A DNA stretch of 16,760 bases from RUG563 sp024681215 (GTDB lineage Bacteria > Bacillota > Clostridia > Christensenellales > Aristaeellaceae), in NCBI GenBank assembly GCA_024681215.1, contig JAILBG010000030.1, positions 1 to 16,760 on the forward strand, read 5' to 3'. Within the stretch, counting starts at the first letter, position 1; each line of letters begins with the position of its first letter. A program made the translations under genes and the position numbers. Shown here piece by piece: positions 1-6,554 of the stretch. The notes under the pieces are model-generated. The model did no database searches and had not been told where the DNA came from. It saw only the letters and a list, made by a program, of their open reading frames with translations.

Positions 1-983
1 GCCACGGTCATGCCCACCATGGGGTTGTTGCCCGCGCCCAGGAAGCCCATCATTTCCACGTGGGCAGGCACGGAGGAGGAGCCGGCGAACTGCGCGTCGG
101 AGTGCATGCGGCCCATGGTGTCGGTCATGCCGTAGGAGGCGGGGCCGGCGGCCATGTTGTCGGGATGCAGGGTGCGGCCGGTGCCGCCGCCGGAAGCCAC
201 GGAGAAGTATTTCTTGCCGGCTTCCCAGCGTTCCTTCTTATAGGTGCCTGCCACGGGATGCTGGAAGCGGGTGGGGTTGGTGGAGTTGCCGGTGATGGAC
301 ACGTCCGCGCCCTCGTGCCACATGATGGCCACGCCCTCGCGCACGTCGTCCGCGCCGTAGCAGTTCACCTTCGCCCGGGGGCCGTCGGAGTAAGCGGTCT
401 TGCTCACCACGGTCAGGGCGTGGTCTTCCTTCACGTCGGCGGACAGATAGTCGTACTTGGTCTGCACGTAGGTGAAGCCGTTGATGCGGCTGATGATCAT
501 GGCGGCGTCCTTGCCCAGGCCGTTGAGGATGACCCGAAGGGGCTTCGTACGCACTTTGTTGGCGTTCAGGGCGATCTTGATGGCGCCCTCGGCGGCGGCG
601 AAGGATTCATGGCCGGCCAGGAACGCGAAGCACTCGGTTTCCTCGTCCAGCAGCATGGCGCCCAGGTTGCCGTGGCCGATGCCCACCTGGCGCTGGTCCG
701 CCACGGAGCCGGGGATGCAGAAGGCCTGCAGGCCCACGCCGATCCACTTGGCGGCCTCGGCGGCGTTCTTCGCGCCTTCCTTCATGGCGATGGCGGCGCC
801 CAGCTCGTAGGCCCACTTCACGTTTTCAAAGCAGATGGGCTGGGTGCTTTCCACGATGCTGTACGCGTCCACGCCCTTGCCGTTGGTGAACGCCTTGACT
901 TCGTCGAAATTCTTGAATCCGTACTTGTCCAGAACAGGCTGCAGCTGGGGCATGCGGCCTTCGTAATTTTCAAACAGGGCCAT
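1..983 (-). CDS. GGGtGRT-family protein, 3' end cut by window edge
   Basis: I translated this minus-strand frame from ATG 981-983 to the left edge: 327 codons with no stop, so the C-terminus lies outside. The family's name motif, GGGTGRT, is present at residues 265-271 (bases 171-191), followed by LHPDN. There is no signal peptide or membrane segment, so it should be cytosolic. The GGGtGRT family is conserved in anaerobic Firmicutes but has no established biochemical role that I know of. It sits 15 nt downstream of the NifU-like scaffold gene and has a GGGAGG-type ribosome site just before its ATG, so the two are almost certainly co-transcribed. That context suggests a role linked to Fe-S or sulfur metabolism, which is inference only. 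I recall family members being only slightly longer than what is visible, so most of the protein is probably here. Family call is very secure; function is unknown. Confidence 0.93.
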   Translation of the reverse strand, partial: MALFENYEGRMPQLQPVLDKYGFKNFDEVKAFTNGKGVDAYSIVESTQPICFENVKWAYELGAAIAMKEGAKNAAEAAKWIGVGLQAFCIPGSVADQRQVGIGHGNLGAMLLDEETECFAFLAGHESFAAAEGAIKIALNANKVRTKPLRVILNGLGKDAAMIISRINGFTYVQTKYDYLSADVKEDHALTVVSKTAYSDGPRAKVNCYGADDVREGVAIMWHEGADVSITGNSTNPTRFQHPVAGTYKKERWEAGKKYFSVASGGGTGRTLHPDNMAAGPASYGMTDTMGRMHSDAQFAGSSSVPAHVEMMGFLGAGNNPMVGMTV

Positions 984-998
984 CTGTCGCACCTCCCA

Positions 999-1700
999 TT
1001 ATTCTTTGCGCGGATCGATCCACTTGACCGCGCCGTCTTCAGCCTTGAACCGGCCGTAAGTACCCAGGTTCTTTTCGTACGCTTCGTTGGGGGCCATGCC
1101 CTTCTTGATGGCGTCCATCATCTTGCCCAGGCTCAGGAACTGATAGCCGCAGACCTGATCGTCCTTGTCCAGGGCCATCTTGACCACGTAGCCCTCGGTC
1201 ATTTCCAGATAACGGGTGCCCTTCGCTTTCGTGCCGTACATGGTGCCCACCATGGAGCGCAGGCCCTTGCCCAGGTCCTCCAATCCGGCGCCCACGCGCA
1301 GGCCGTCGTCGGAGAAGGCGCTCTGGGTGCGGCCGTACACGATCTGCAGGAACAGTTCGCGCATGGCGGTGTTGATGGCGTCGCACACCAGGTCGGTGTT
1401 CAGCGCTTCCAGGATGGTTTTGCCGGGCAGGATCTCGCTGGCCATGGCGGCGGAGTGGGTCATGCCGGAGCAGCCGATGGTCTCCACCAGGGCTTCTTCG
1501 ATGACGCCGTTCTTCACGTTCAGGCTCAGCTTGCAGGCGCCCTGCTGAGGCGCGCACCAGCCGATGCCGTGGGTGTAGCCGGAGATATCCTTGATCTCCT
1601 TGGCCTGGATCCATTTTCCTTCTTCAGGAATGGGCGCGGGGCCGTGGTTCGGGCCCTTCGCAACACAGACCATGTCTTCAACTTCCTTCGTGTATTGCAT
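999..1700 (-). CDS. Iron-sulfur cluster assembly scaffold-like protein (NifU/IscU N-terminal type)
   Basis: This 233-residue cytosolic protein resembles the NifU_N/IscU fold in the version that travels with GGGtGRT genes. Candidate ligand cysteines are C49 and C56 (WCAPQQGAC) and C77 (in IGCSGMTHS); the last matches the conserved Cys region of scaffold proteins. Length exceeds a classic IscU (about 130 residues), with an extended C-terminal half containing QFLSLGKMMDAIKKG. An AGGAGG site at 1713-1718 lies 12 nt before ATG 1698-1700 and fixes the start. A probable promoter is at 1753-1782. The GGGtGRT gene follows after 15 nt. Family knowledge suggests transient Fe-S cluster binding. Whether this subgroup truly builds clusters is unproven, since the spacing of its cysteines is not the canonical one. 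Confidence 0.88.
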   Translation of the reverse strand: MQYTKEVEDMVCVAKGPNHGPAPIPEEGKWIQAKEIKDISGYTHGIGWCAPQQGACKLSLNVKNGVIEEALVETIGCSGMTHSAAMASEILPGKTILEALNTDLVCDAINTAMRELFLQIVYGRTQSAFSDDGLRVGAGLEDLGKGLRSMVGTMYGTKAKGTRYLEMTEGYVVKMALDKDDQVCGYQFLSLGKMMDAIKKGMAPNEAYEKNLGTYGRFKAEDGAVKWIDPRKE

Positions 1701-1752
1701 ATTGACTCGGTACCTCCTGTTCAGGTGATTTGGGTAACCCTATAACCAATTC

Positions 1753-1782
1753 AGTATAGCATAATCCCCGGCCGGTCCGCAA
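1753..1782 (-). promoter_or_regulatory. Predicted sigma-A promoter of the scaffold/GGGtGRT operon
   Basis: On the minus strand the -10 box is TATACT (1753-1758), with an upstream TGC giving an extended -10. The -35 is TTGCGG (1777-1782), separated by 18 bp. The box sits about 50 nt before the scaffold ATG. The -35 is weak and the extended -10 carries most of the support. Confidence 0.6.
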
Positions 1783-1948
1783 CTGTTTTTTTCTCTTTTC
1801 CGGGCTCCCTCCGCTCCTGGAAATCCCTGTCAGGCGCGGCCCTGCGGCGGGCGTTTGCCGATCGCCCGCGCCGCCCGCCGTCCCCGCCCGGAGCAAAAAC
1901 CCCGCGGATGCCCCCGGATCCCGCATTTTTTCGGTATTCCCCGGGCTT

Positions 1949-1977
1949 TTGCGTTGCGAAACGGGGCAAGATATGAT
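1949..1977 (+). promoter_or_regulatory. Predicted promoter of argS
   Basis: TTGCGT (1949-1954), a 17-bp spacer and TATGAT (1972-1977) precede argS by about 45 nt. No T-box consensus (GGGTGG...ACCGCG) is visible in the short leader. The divergent stretch 1783-1948 is very GC-rich and holds no gene that I can support. Confidence 0.5.
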
Positions 1978-2022
1978 AAGATAAACCGTATTGATTTTGG
2001 ATTCCGGGAGGAAATGGAACGT

Positions 2023-3732
2023 ATGGACATGAAACGGCGCATTGCGGACCTGGCCGGGGAAATGCTGAAAAAGGCGTTCCCGGAGGCGGAGGGGCTGCCG
2101 GAGGACCTGTATCCCCTGCTGGAGGTGCCCCCGGACAGCGGCATGGGGGATTACGCCTTCCCCTGTTTCAAGCTCAGCCGCGCCCTGCGCCTGGGCCCGC
2201 CCGCGATCGCCCAGAAGCTGGCCGCCGCCCTGACGGACGGCGCCGTCGCCCGGGTGGAATGCGCGGGCGGATATCTGAATTTCTTCTTTAACCGGGAAAA
2301 TTTTGCCCGGGACCTGCTTTCCGCCATCCTGGCCGCCCCGGAAAAATGGGGCGGCGGCGACGAGGGCCGGGGCAAGACCGTGTGCGTGGAATATTCCTCC
2401 ATCAACATCGCCAAGCGCTTCCACCTGGGCCACCTGAGCACCACCGTCATCGGCAATTCCCTCCGGCGGATCTACGATTTCCTGGGGTGGAAGACCGTCT
2501 CCATCAATTATCTGGGGGACTGGGGCACCCAGTTCGGCAAGATGCTCTGCGCCTACAAGAAGTGGGGCGATAAGGAAACGGTGGAAAAGGGCGGCGTGGA
2601 CGAAATGACCCGGCTCTACGTCCGCTTCAACGAAGAGGCCAAGGAAAACCCCGCCCTGGAGGACGAGGGCCGGGCCTGGTTCAAGAAAATCGAGGACGGC
2701 GATCCGGAAGCCCTGGAAATTTTCCAGTGGTTCAAGGACGTGACGCTCCGGGACGCCATGAAGGTGTACGACGTGCTGGACGTGCATTTCGACAGCTACG
2801 ACGGCGAAAGCGTCATGGCGAAGCGGACGGGCGCGGTGATCCGCGCGCTGGAAGAAAAGGGGCTGCTCAAGGATTCGGACGGGGCGAAGATCGTGGACCT
2901 GGAGCCCTGGGGCATGCCCCCTTGCCTGATCCTCAAATCCGACGGCGCCACCCTGTACCACACCCGGGACGTGGCCGCCGCCATCTACCGCAAGGAGACC
3001 TATCATTTCGACCGCAGTCTGTACGTCGTGGCCTACCAGCAGGATCTGCATTTCCGCCAGCTGTTCAAGGTGCTGGAGTTGATGGGCTGCGATTGGGCCG
3101 GCCAGTGCAGCCACGTGGCCTTCGGCATGGTTTCCTACGAGGGCCAGGCCATGGCCACCCGCACGGGGCACGTGGTGCTGCTGGACGAACTGCTCACCCG
3201 GGCCCAGGAAAAGGCGCTGGAGATCATCAAGGAAAAATCTCCCGGGCTGGAAAACAAGGAAGAAGCGGCCCGGCAGGTGGGCGTGGGCGCGGTGGTGTAC
3301 GCCACGCTGCAGAACAACCGCATCAAGGATATCGACTTCTGGTGGGACCGGGCGCTGAATTTCGACGGCGAAACGGGCCCCTACGTGCAGTACACCCACG
3401 CCCGGTGCCGCTCGGTGCTGCGCAAGGCGCCGGAAGGCCTGCCCGCCCCCGATTACGCCGCCCTGACGGACGACGAGGCCCAAGCGCTGCTGCGGCTGCT
3501 CTCCCGCTTCCCGGAGGCGGTGTCGGAGGCTTGTTTGCGGAACGAGCCGTATCTGGTCACCCGGGTCACCACGGAAATCGCCAAGGCCTACAACAAATTC
3601 TATTACGAGCACCGCATCCTGGACGACGACCCCGGGGCCGCCGCCGCCCGGGTGCAGCTGACGCGGGCCTGCGCGGAAGTGATCAAGACGGGGCTGTACC
3701 TGATCGGCCTGGCCGCGCCGGAGCGCATGTAA
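2023..3732 (+). CDS. argS: Arginine--tRNA ligase
   Basis: Class I aminoacyl-tRNA synthetase that charges tRNA-Arg with arginine using ATP; cytosolic, about 569 residues, the normal length. In order: an N-terminal Add1-type domain containing GDYAFPCFKLSRALR; the HIGH signature as HLGH (residues 134-137) after SSINIAKRF; a Rossmann core; a degenerate KMSKS loop, AMATRTG (near 376-382), as is usual for ArgRS; the YVQYTHAR segment at about 454-461; and a C-terminal DALR-type anticodon-binding domain. ATGs occur at 2014, 2023 and 2029. The GGAGG at 2007-2011 is 2, 11 and 17 nt away respectively, so 2023 is the best choice. dapF follows after 55 nt and may be partly co-transcribed. Identification is secure and only the exact start is open. 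Confidence 0.96.
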   Translation: MDMKRRIADLAGEMLKKAFPEAEGLPEDLYPLLEVPPDSGMGDYAFPCFKLSRALRLGPPAIAQKLAAALTDGAVARVECAGGYLNFFFNRENFARDLLSAILAAPEKWGGGDEGRGKTVCVEYSSINIAKRFHLGHLSTTVIGNSLRRIYDFLGWKTVSINYLGDWGTQFGKMLCAYKKWGDKETVEKGGVDEMTRLYVRFNEEAKENPALEDEGRAWFKKIEDGDPEALEIFQWFKDVTLRDAMKVYDVLDVHFDSYDGESVMAKRTGAVIRALEEKGLLKDSDGAKIVDLEPWGMPPCLILKSDGATLYHTRDVAAAIYRKETYHFDRSLYVVAYQQDLHFRQLFKVLELMGCDWAGQCSHVAFGMVSYEGQAMATRTGHVVLLDELLTRAQEKALEIIKEKSPGLENKEEAARQVGVGAVVYATLQNNRIKDIDFWWDRALNFDGETGPYVQYTHARCRSVLRKAPEGLPAPDYAALTDDEAQALLRLLSRFPEAVSEACLRNEPYLVTRVTTEIAKAYNKFYYEHRILDDDPGAAAARVQLTRACAEVIKTGLYLIGLAAPERM

Positions 3733-3787
3733 CCCTATCGCTCCGCGCAACATATACAGATGATAAGATCCGAAAGGAGGCGGCGGC

Positions 3788-4624
3788 ATGAAATTCACGA
3801 AAATGCACGGCATCGGCAACGACTACATCTATGTGAATTGCTTTGAAGAGGTGGTATCCGATCCCGAGCGCCTGGCCATCGTGATGAGCAAGCCCCACTT
3901 CGGCTGCGGCAGCGACGGCCTGATCCTCATCGAGCCCAGCGACACCGCCGATTTCGGCATGCGGATTTTCAATTCCGACGGCAGCGAGGCCGGTATGTGC
4001 GGCAACGGCATCCGCTGCGTGGGCAAATACGTGTACGAGCGGGGGCTGACCGACAAGACCGAGCTGACCATCGACACCAAGGGCGGCCTCAAGCAGATCA
4101 AATTGCAGCTGGAGGACGGGAAGGTCAGCCGGGTGAAGGTGGACATGGGCACGCCGGAATTGAATCCGCGCCTCATCCCCGTGGATCTGCCCGGGGAAAT
4201 GGTGCTGCGCCACCGGCTGCAGATCATGGGGCAGACCTGGTTCATCACCTGCGTCAACATGGGCAATCCCCACGCCGTCCTTTTCGTGCGGGACCCGGAG
4301 GTGGTGGATCTGCCCACCATCGGCCCCATGATCGAGCATCATCCCCTGTTCCCCCGGCGCACCAACGTGGAGTTCGTCCGGGTGATCGACCGGGGCATAT
4401 TGCAGATGCGGGTGTGGGAGCGCGGGGCCGGCGAAACGCTGGCCTGCGGCACCGGGGCCTGCGCGGCGCTGGTGGCGGCGGTGCTGGCCGGGAATTCGGA
4501 CCGCACCGTACAGATGAAGCTGTCCGGCGGCAATCTGCAACTGCACTGGAGCGCCGAGGACAATCACGTGTATCAGACCGGCCCGGCCGAATTCGTGTAC
4601 GACGGGGAGTGGCTGGGGGACTGA
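3788..4624 (+). CDS. dapF: Diaminopimelate epimerase
   Basis: Converts LL-diaminopimelate to meso-diaminopimelate, the precursor of lysine and of the peptidoglycan cross-linking residue; cofactor-independent and cytosolic. The 278-residue length is typical. Both catalytic cysteines are visible: C71 in MCGNGIRC and C220 in ACGTGACAA, which act as the acid/base pair. The N-terminus KFTKMHGIGNDYIYV is also the family signature. AAGGAGG (3774-3780) lies 7 nt before the ATG. The gene follows argS on the same strand and is separated from dapL, which makes its substrate, only by a transposase gene. No terminator was seen between argS and dapF. Confidence 0.97.
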   Translation: MKFTKMHGIGNDYIYVNCFEEVVSDPERLAIVMSKPHFGCGSDGLILIEPSDTADFGMRIFNSDGSEAGMCGNGIRCVGKYVYERGLTDKTELTIDTKGGLKQIKLQLEDGKVSRVKVDMGTPELNPRLIPVDLPGEMVLRHRLQIMGQTWFITCVNMGNPHAVLFVRDPEVVDLPTIGPMIEHHPLFPRRTNVEFVRVIDRGILQMRVWERGAGETLACGTGACAALVAAVLAGNSDRTVQMKLSGGNLQLHWSAEDNHVYQTGPAEFVYDGEWLGD

Positions 4625-4642
4625 GCCGGGCAGGTGGATGGC

Positions 4643-5185
4643 ATGGATCTCCCGAAAAGAAAGCGGAACCGTCTTCCCCATTTTTCCTATTCCGCCAGCG
4701 GCGCTTACTTCGTCACCGTCTGCACGTCGCCCCGCAGGAACGTATTCTGGAGCGGCGGCGCAAACGAAGAACGGACGGAAAAGCCGTCGGATGCCGTAGG
4801 GGCGGATATCATCCGCCCGTTCTGCCCGCCGCTCACCCGGGCGGGAAAGGCCGTCGATCAGGCGATCCGCGCGATCCCCGATCATTACGCCGGTGTGGAG
4901 GTGGATTGCTTCTGCGTCATGCCAGACCACGTGCATCTCCTTCTGCTTTATGCAGCCGGCGAAAACGGGCGGATGATATCCGCCCCTACGCTGTCCACGG
5001 TGATCGGCTCCATGAAACGGGCCGTGACCCGGCAGCTGGGACGCTCCGTCTGGCAGAAATCATTCTATGACCGGGTGATCCGGACGGAAAAGGAATTCAA
5101 CGCCGCCTGCCGCTATATCGCCGAAAACCCGGCGAAATGGCGGGAGGACCGCGACGGCGGCTTTCCCTTTCCTGACGGAATGTGA
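4643..5185 (+). CDS. REP-associated tyrosine transposase (RAYT, Y1_Tnp family)
   Basis: A single-strand-specific HUH nuclease of the IS200/IS605-related TnpA-REP group, about 180 residues. Visible signatures: N-terminal DLPKRKRNRLPHFSYSASGAYFVTVCT; the metal-binding HUH motif H96-V97-H98 in VMPDHVHLLL; WQKSFYDRVIR with candidate nucleophile Y142; and the closing CRYIAENPAKW. ATG 4643 is preferred (AGGTGG at 4632-4637, 5 nt away); a GTG at 4634 would add three residues. It starts 18 nt after dapF and interrupts the dapF-dapL pair. No terminal repeats of an IS or target duplications are visible, as expected for domesticated single-copy RAYTs. Two copies of a 27-nt GTAG-headed palindrome lie inside the frame at 4795-4821 and 4964-4990, encoding about residues 51-60 and 108-116. 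All expected motifs are intact, so the protein may be active. Confidence 0.92.
   Translation: MDLPKRKRNRLPHFSYSASGAYFVTVCTSPRRNVFWSGGANEERTEKPSDAVGADIIRPFCPPLTRAGKAVDQAIRAIPDHYAGVEVDCFCVMPDHVHLLLLYAAGENGRMISAPTLSTVIGSMKRAVTRQLGRSVWQKSFYDRVIRTEKEFNAACRYIAENPAKWREDRDGGFPFPDGM
4795..4821 (+). repeat. REP-like palindrome, forward copy, inside the RAYT gene
   Basis: A GTAG tetranucleotide (4796-4799) leads into a hairpin with an 8-bp stem: GGGCGGAT (4800-4807), loop ATC, ATCCGCCC (4811-4818). The GTAG head plus adjacent palindrome is the known layout of REP sequences processed by RAYT proteins. The complete 27 nt reappear as an exact reverse complement at 4964-4990. Confidence 0.85.
4964..4990 (-). 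repeat. REP-like palindrome, inverted copy, inside the RAYT gene
   Basis: Exact 27/27 reverse complement of 4795-4821, with 142 nt between the two copies. Its own GTAG head reads on the minus strand at 4986-4989. The two inverted copies together have the architecture of a REPIN/BIME, but they enclose the HUH codons of the transposase. This copy encodes the GRMISAPT stretch. Confidence 0.85.
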
Positions 5186-5192
5186 TCCGACG

Positions 5193-5233
5193 CGGATGGC
5201 GACCGAAGGCCTGACCGGCCTTCGACGCATCCG
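5193..5233. repeat. Long imperfect hairpin between RAYT and dapL
   Basis: A perfect 8-bp stem CGAAGGCC (5204-5211) / GGCCTTCG (5217-5224) with loop TGACC is extended by CGGATG (5193-5198) pairing with CATCCG (5228-5233) across a small internal loop. There is no T-run on either side, so a rho-independent terminator is unlikely. It could be an mRNA-stabilising structure or a RAYT-related end. Confidence 0.6.
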
Positions 5234-5278
5234 GTAAAATACCGCCACAATTCTTCTGCTGTCGGGAGGTACGCTTTT

Positions 5279-6487
5279 ATGAAAATCAACACGAATCTGG
5301 CCAAGCTACCTGCGGGGTATCTGTTTGCCGAGGTGGCCAAACGGGTGAAGGCGTTTTCCGCCGAAAACCCGGACGCGCAGATCCTGCGCCTGGGCATCGG
5401 GGACGTGACCCGGCCCCTGGCCCCCGCGGTGGTGGCGGCGCTGAAAAAGGCCGCCGATGAAATGGGCACCCCCGAGGGCTTCCACGGCTACAGCCCGGAT
5501 TTCGGCTACGATTGGCTGATCGACGCCATCATCGCCGGGGATTACGCCCCCCGGGGCGTGGAGATCGCCCGGGACGAGGTGTTCGTTTCCGACGGCGCCA
5601 AATCCGACGTGGGAAATCTGCAGGAGCTGTTCGGCCCGGACGCGCAGATCGCCGTCACCGACCCGGTGTATCCCGTGTACGTGGATTCCAACGCCATGGC
5701 GGGCCGCCTGGGGGATTACGTGAACGGGAAGTGGACAAACCTTACCTACCTGCCCTGCAACGCGGAAAACGGCTTTGTGCCGCCGCTGCCGGAAAAACGG
5801 GTGGACGTGGTGTACCTGTGCTATCCCAATAACCCCACCGGCACGGTGCTGACCAAGGAGCAGCTGCAGGTGTTCGTGGACTGGGCGCTGGAAAACGACG
5901 CCCTCATCGTGTACGACGCGGCGTACAAGGCCTTTATCTCCGATGACGCCATCCCCCGCAGCATTTACGAGGTGCCCGGGGCGAAAAAATGCGCCATCGA
6001 GTGCTGCTCCTTTTCCAAGACCGCCGGCTTCACCGGCACCCGCTGCGCCTACACCGTGGTGCCCGGGGAGGTGACGTACGACGGCGTGCGGCTGAACCGG
6101 CTCTGGGGCCGGCGGCAGGCCACCAAATTCAACGGCGTTTCTTATCTCACCCAGCGGGCCGCTCAGGCGGTGTACAGCCCCGAGGGGCAAAAGCAGATCC
6201 TGGAGACCATCGCCTATTACCGGGAGAACGCCCGGGTGATCCTGGCCGGGCTCAAAAAGGCCGGTATCCTGGCCTTCGGCGGCGTCCATTCCCCCTACGT
6301 ATGGATGAAAACGCCGGACGGCATGCCCTCTTGGGATTTCTTCGATCTGCTGCTGAAAAAGGCGCAGGTGGTGGGCACCCCGGGCGAGGGCTTCGGCCCC
6401 GCGGGGGAGGGCTATTTCCGCCTCACCGCCTTCAACACCCTGGAAAACACCAAGGCGGCGGTGGAGAGGATCGTCAGCGTTCTGTAA
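5279..6487 (+). CDS. dapL: LL-diaminopimelate aminotransferase
   Basis: A PLP-dependent fold-type I aminotransferase that makes LL-diaminopimelate from tetrahydrodipicolinate with glutamate as amino donor, bypassing the succinylase, acetylase and dehydrogenase branches. The 402-residue length is as expected for DapL. The cofactor lysine is K247 in SFSKTAGFTGTRCAY. Other typical stretches are LGIGDVTRPL, GYSPDFGYDWL, FVSDGAKSD, DPVYPVYVDSN and CYPNNPTGT. GGGAGG (5264-5269) is 9 nt before the ATG. Its product is the substrate of DapF, encoded just upstream on the other side of the RAYT gene. No clear own promoter is visible, so expression may depend on read-through from dapF. Confidence 0.97.
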   Translation: MKINTNLAKLPAGYLFAEVAKRVKAFSAENPDAQILRLGIGDVTRPLAPAVVAALKKAADEMGTPEGFHGYSPDFGYDWLIDAIIAGDYAPRGVEIARDEVFVSDGAKSDVGNLQELFGPDAQIAVTDPVYPVYVDSNAMAGRLGDYVNGKWTNLTYLPCNAENGFVPPLPEKRVDVVYLCYPNNPTGTVLTKEQLQVFVDWALENDALIVYDAAYKAFISDDAIPRSIYEVPGAKKCAIECCSFSKTAGFTGTRCAYTVVPGEVTYDGVRLNRLWGRRQATKFNGVSYLTQRAAQAVYSPEGQKQILETIAYYRENARVILAGLKKAGILAFGGVHSPYVWMKTPDGMPSWDFFDLLLKKAQVVGTPGEGFGPAGEGYFRLTAFNTLENTKAAVERIVSVL

Positions 6488-6554
6488 AGAATCGGGGACG
6501 CGCGAAAGCAAAAGCGGCTTCCCCATTATTTTCCGTATCACAGGAGGGATCCCC

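Noticed and set aside
60..1745. A 561-codon plus-strand open frame over the scaffold and GGGtGRT genes
   Set aside because: Its protein is low-complexity (Gly/Ala/His-rich) and antisense to two well-supported genes; such frames are common in GC-rich DNA.
1847..1869. Hairpin GCGGGCG/CGCCCGC in the gap between the scaffold and argS genes
   Set aside because: No T-run follows, it lies upstream of the argS promoter, and chance stems are frequent in DNA this GC-rich.
1903..1928. Weak stem followed by T6 on the plus strand before argS
   Set aside because: It has a bulged 6-bp stem and no plus-strand transcript upstream to terminate.
1978..2022. T-box riboswitch upstream of argS
   Set aside because: The leader is only about 40 nt and lacks the T-box sequence and terminator.
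3148..3168. Loss of the KMSKS motif in ArgRS as possible inactivation
   Set aside because: Degenerate KMSKS loops are normal in arginyl-tRNA synthetases and all other motifs are intact.
6488..6554. Possible terminator between dapL and purA (GGGGA...TCCCC then ATTATTTT)
   Set aside because: The stem is only 5 bp with a large loop and an interrupted T-run.
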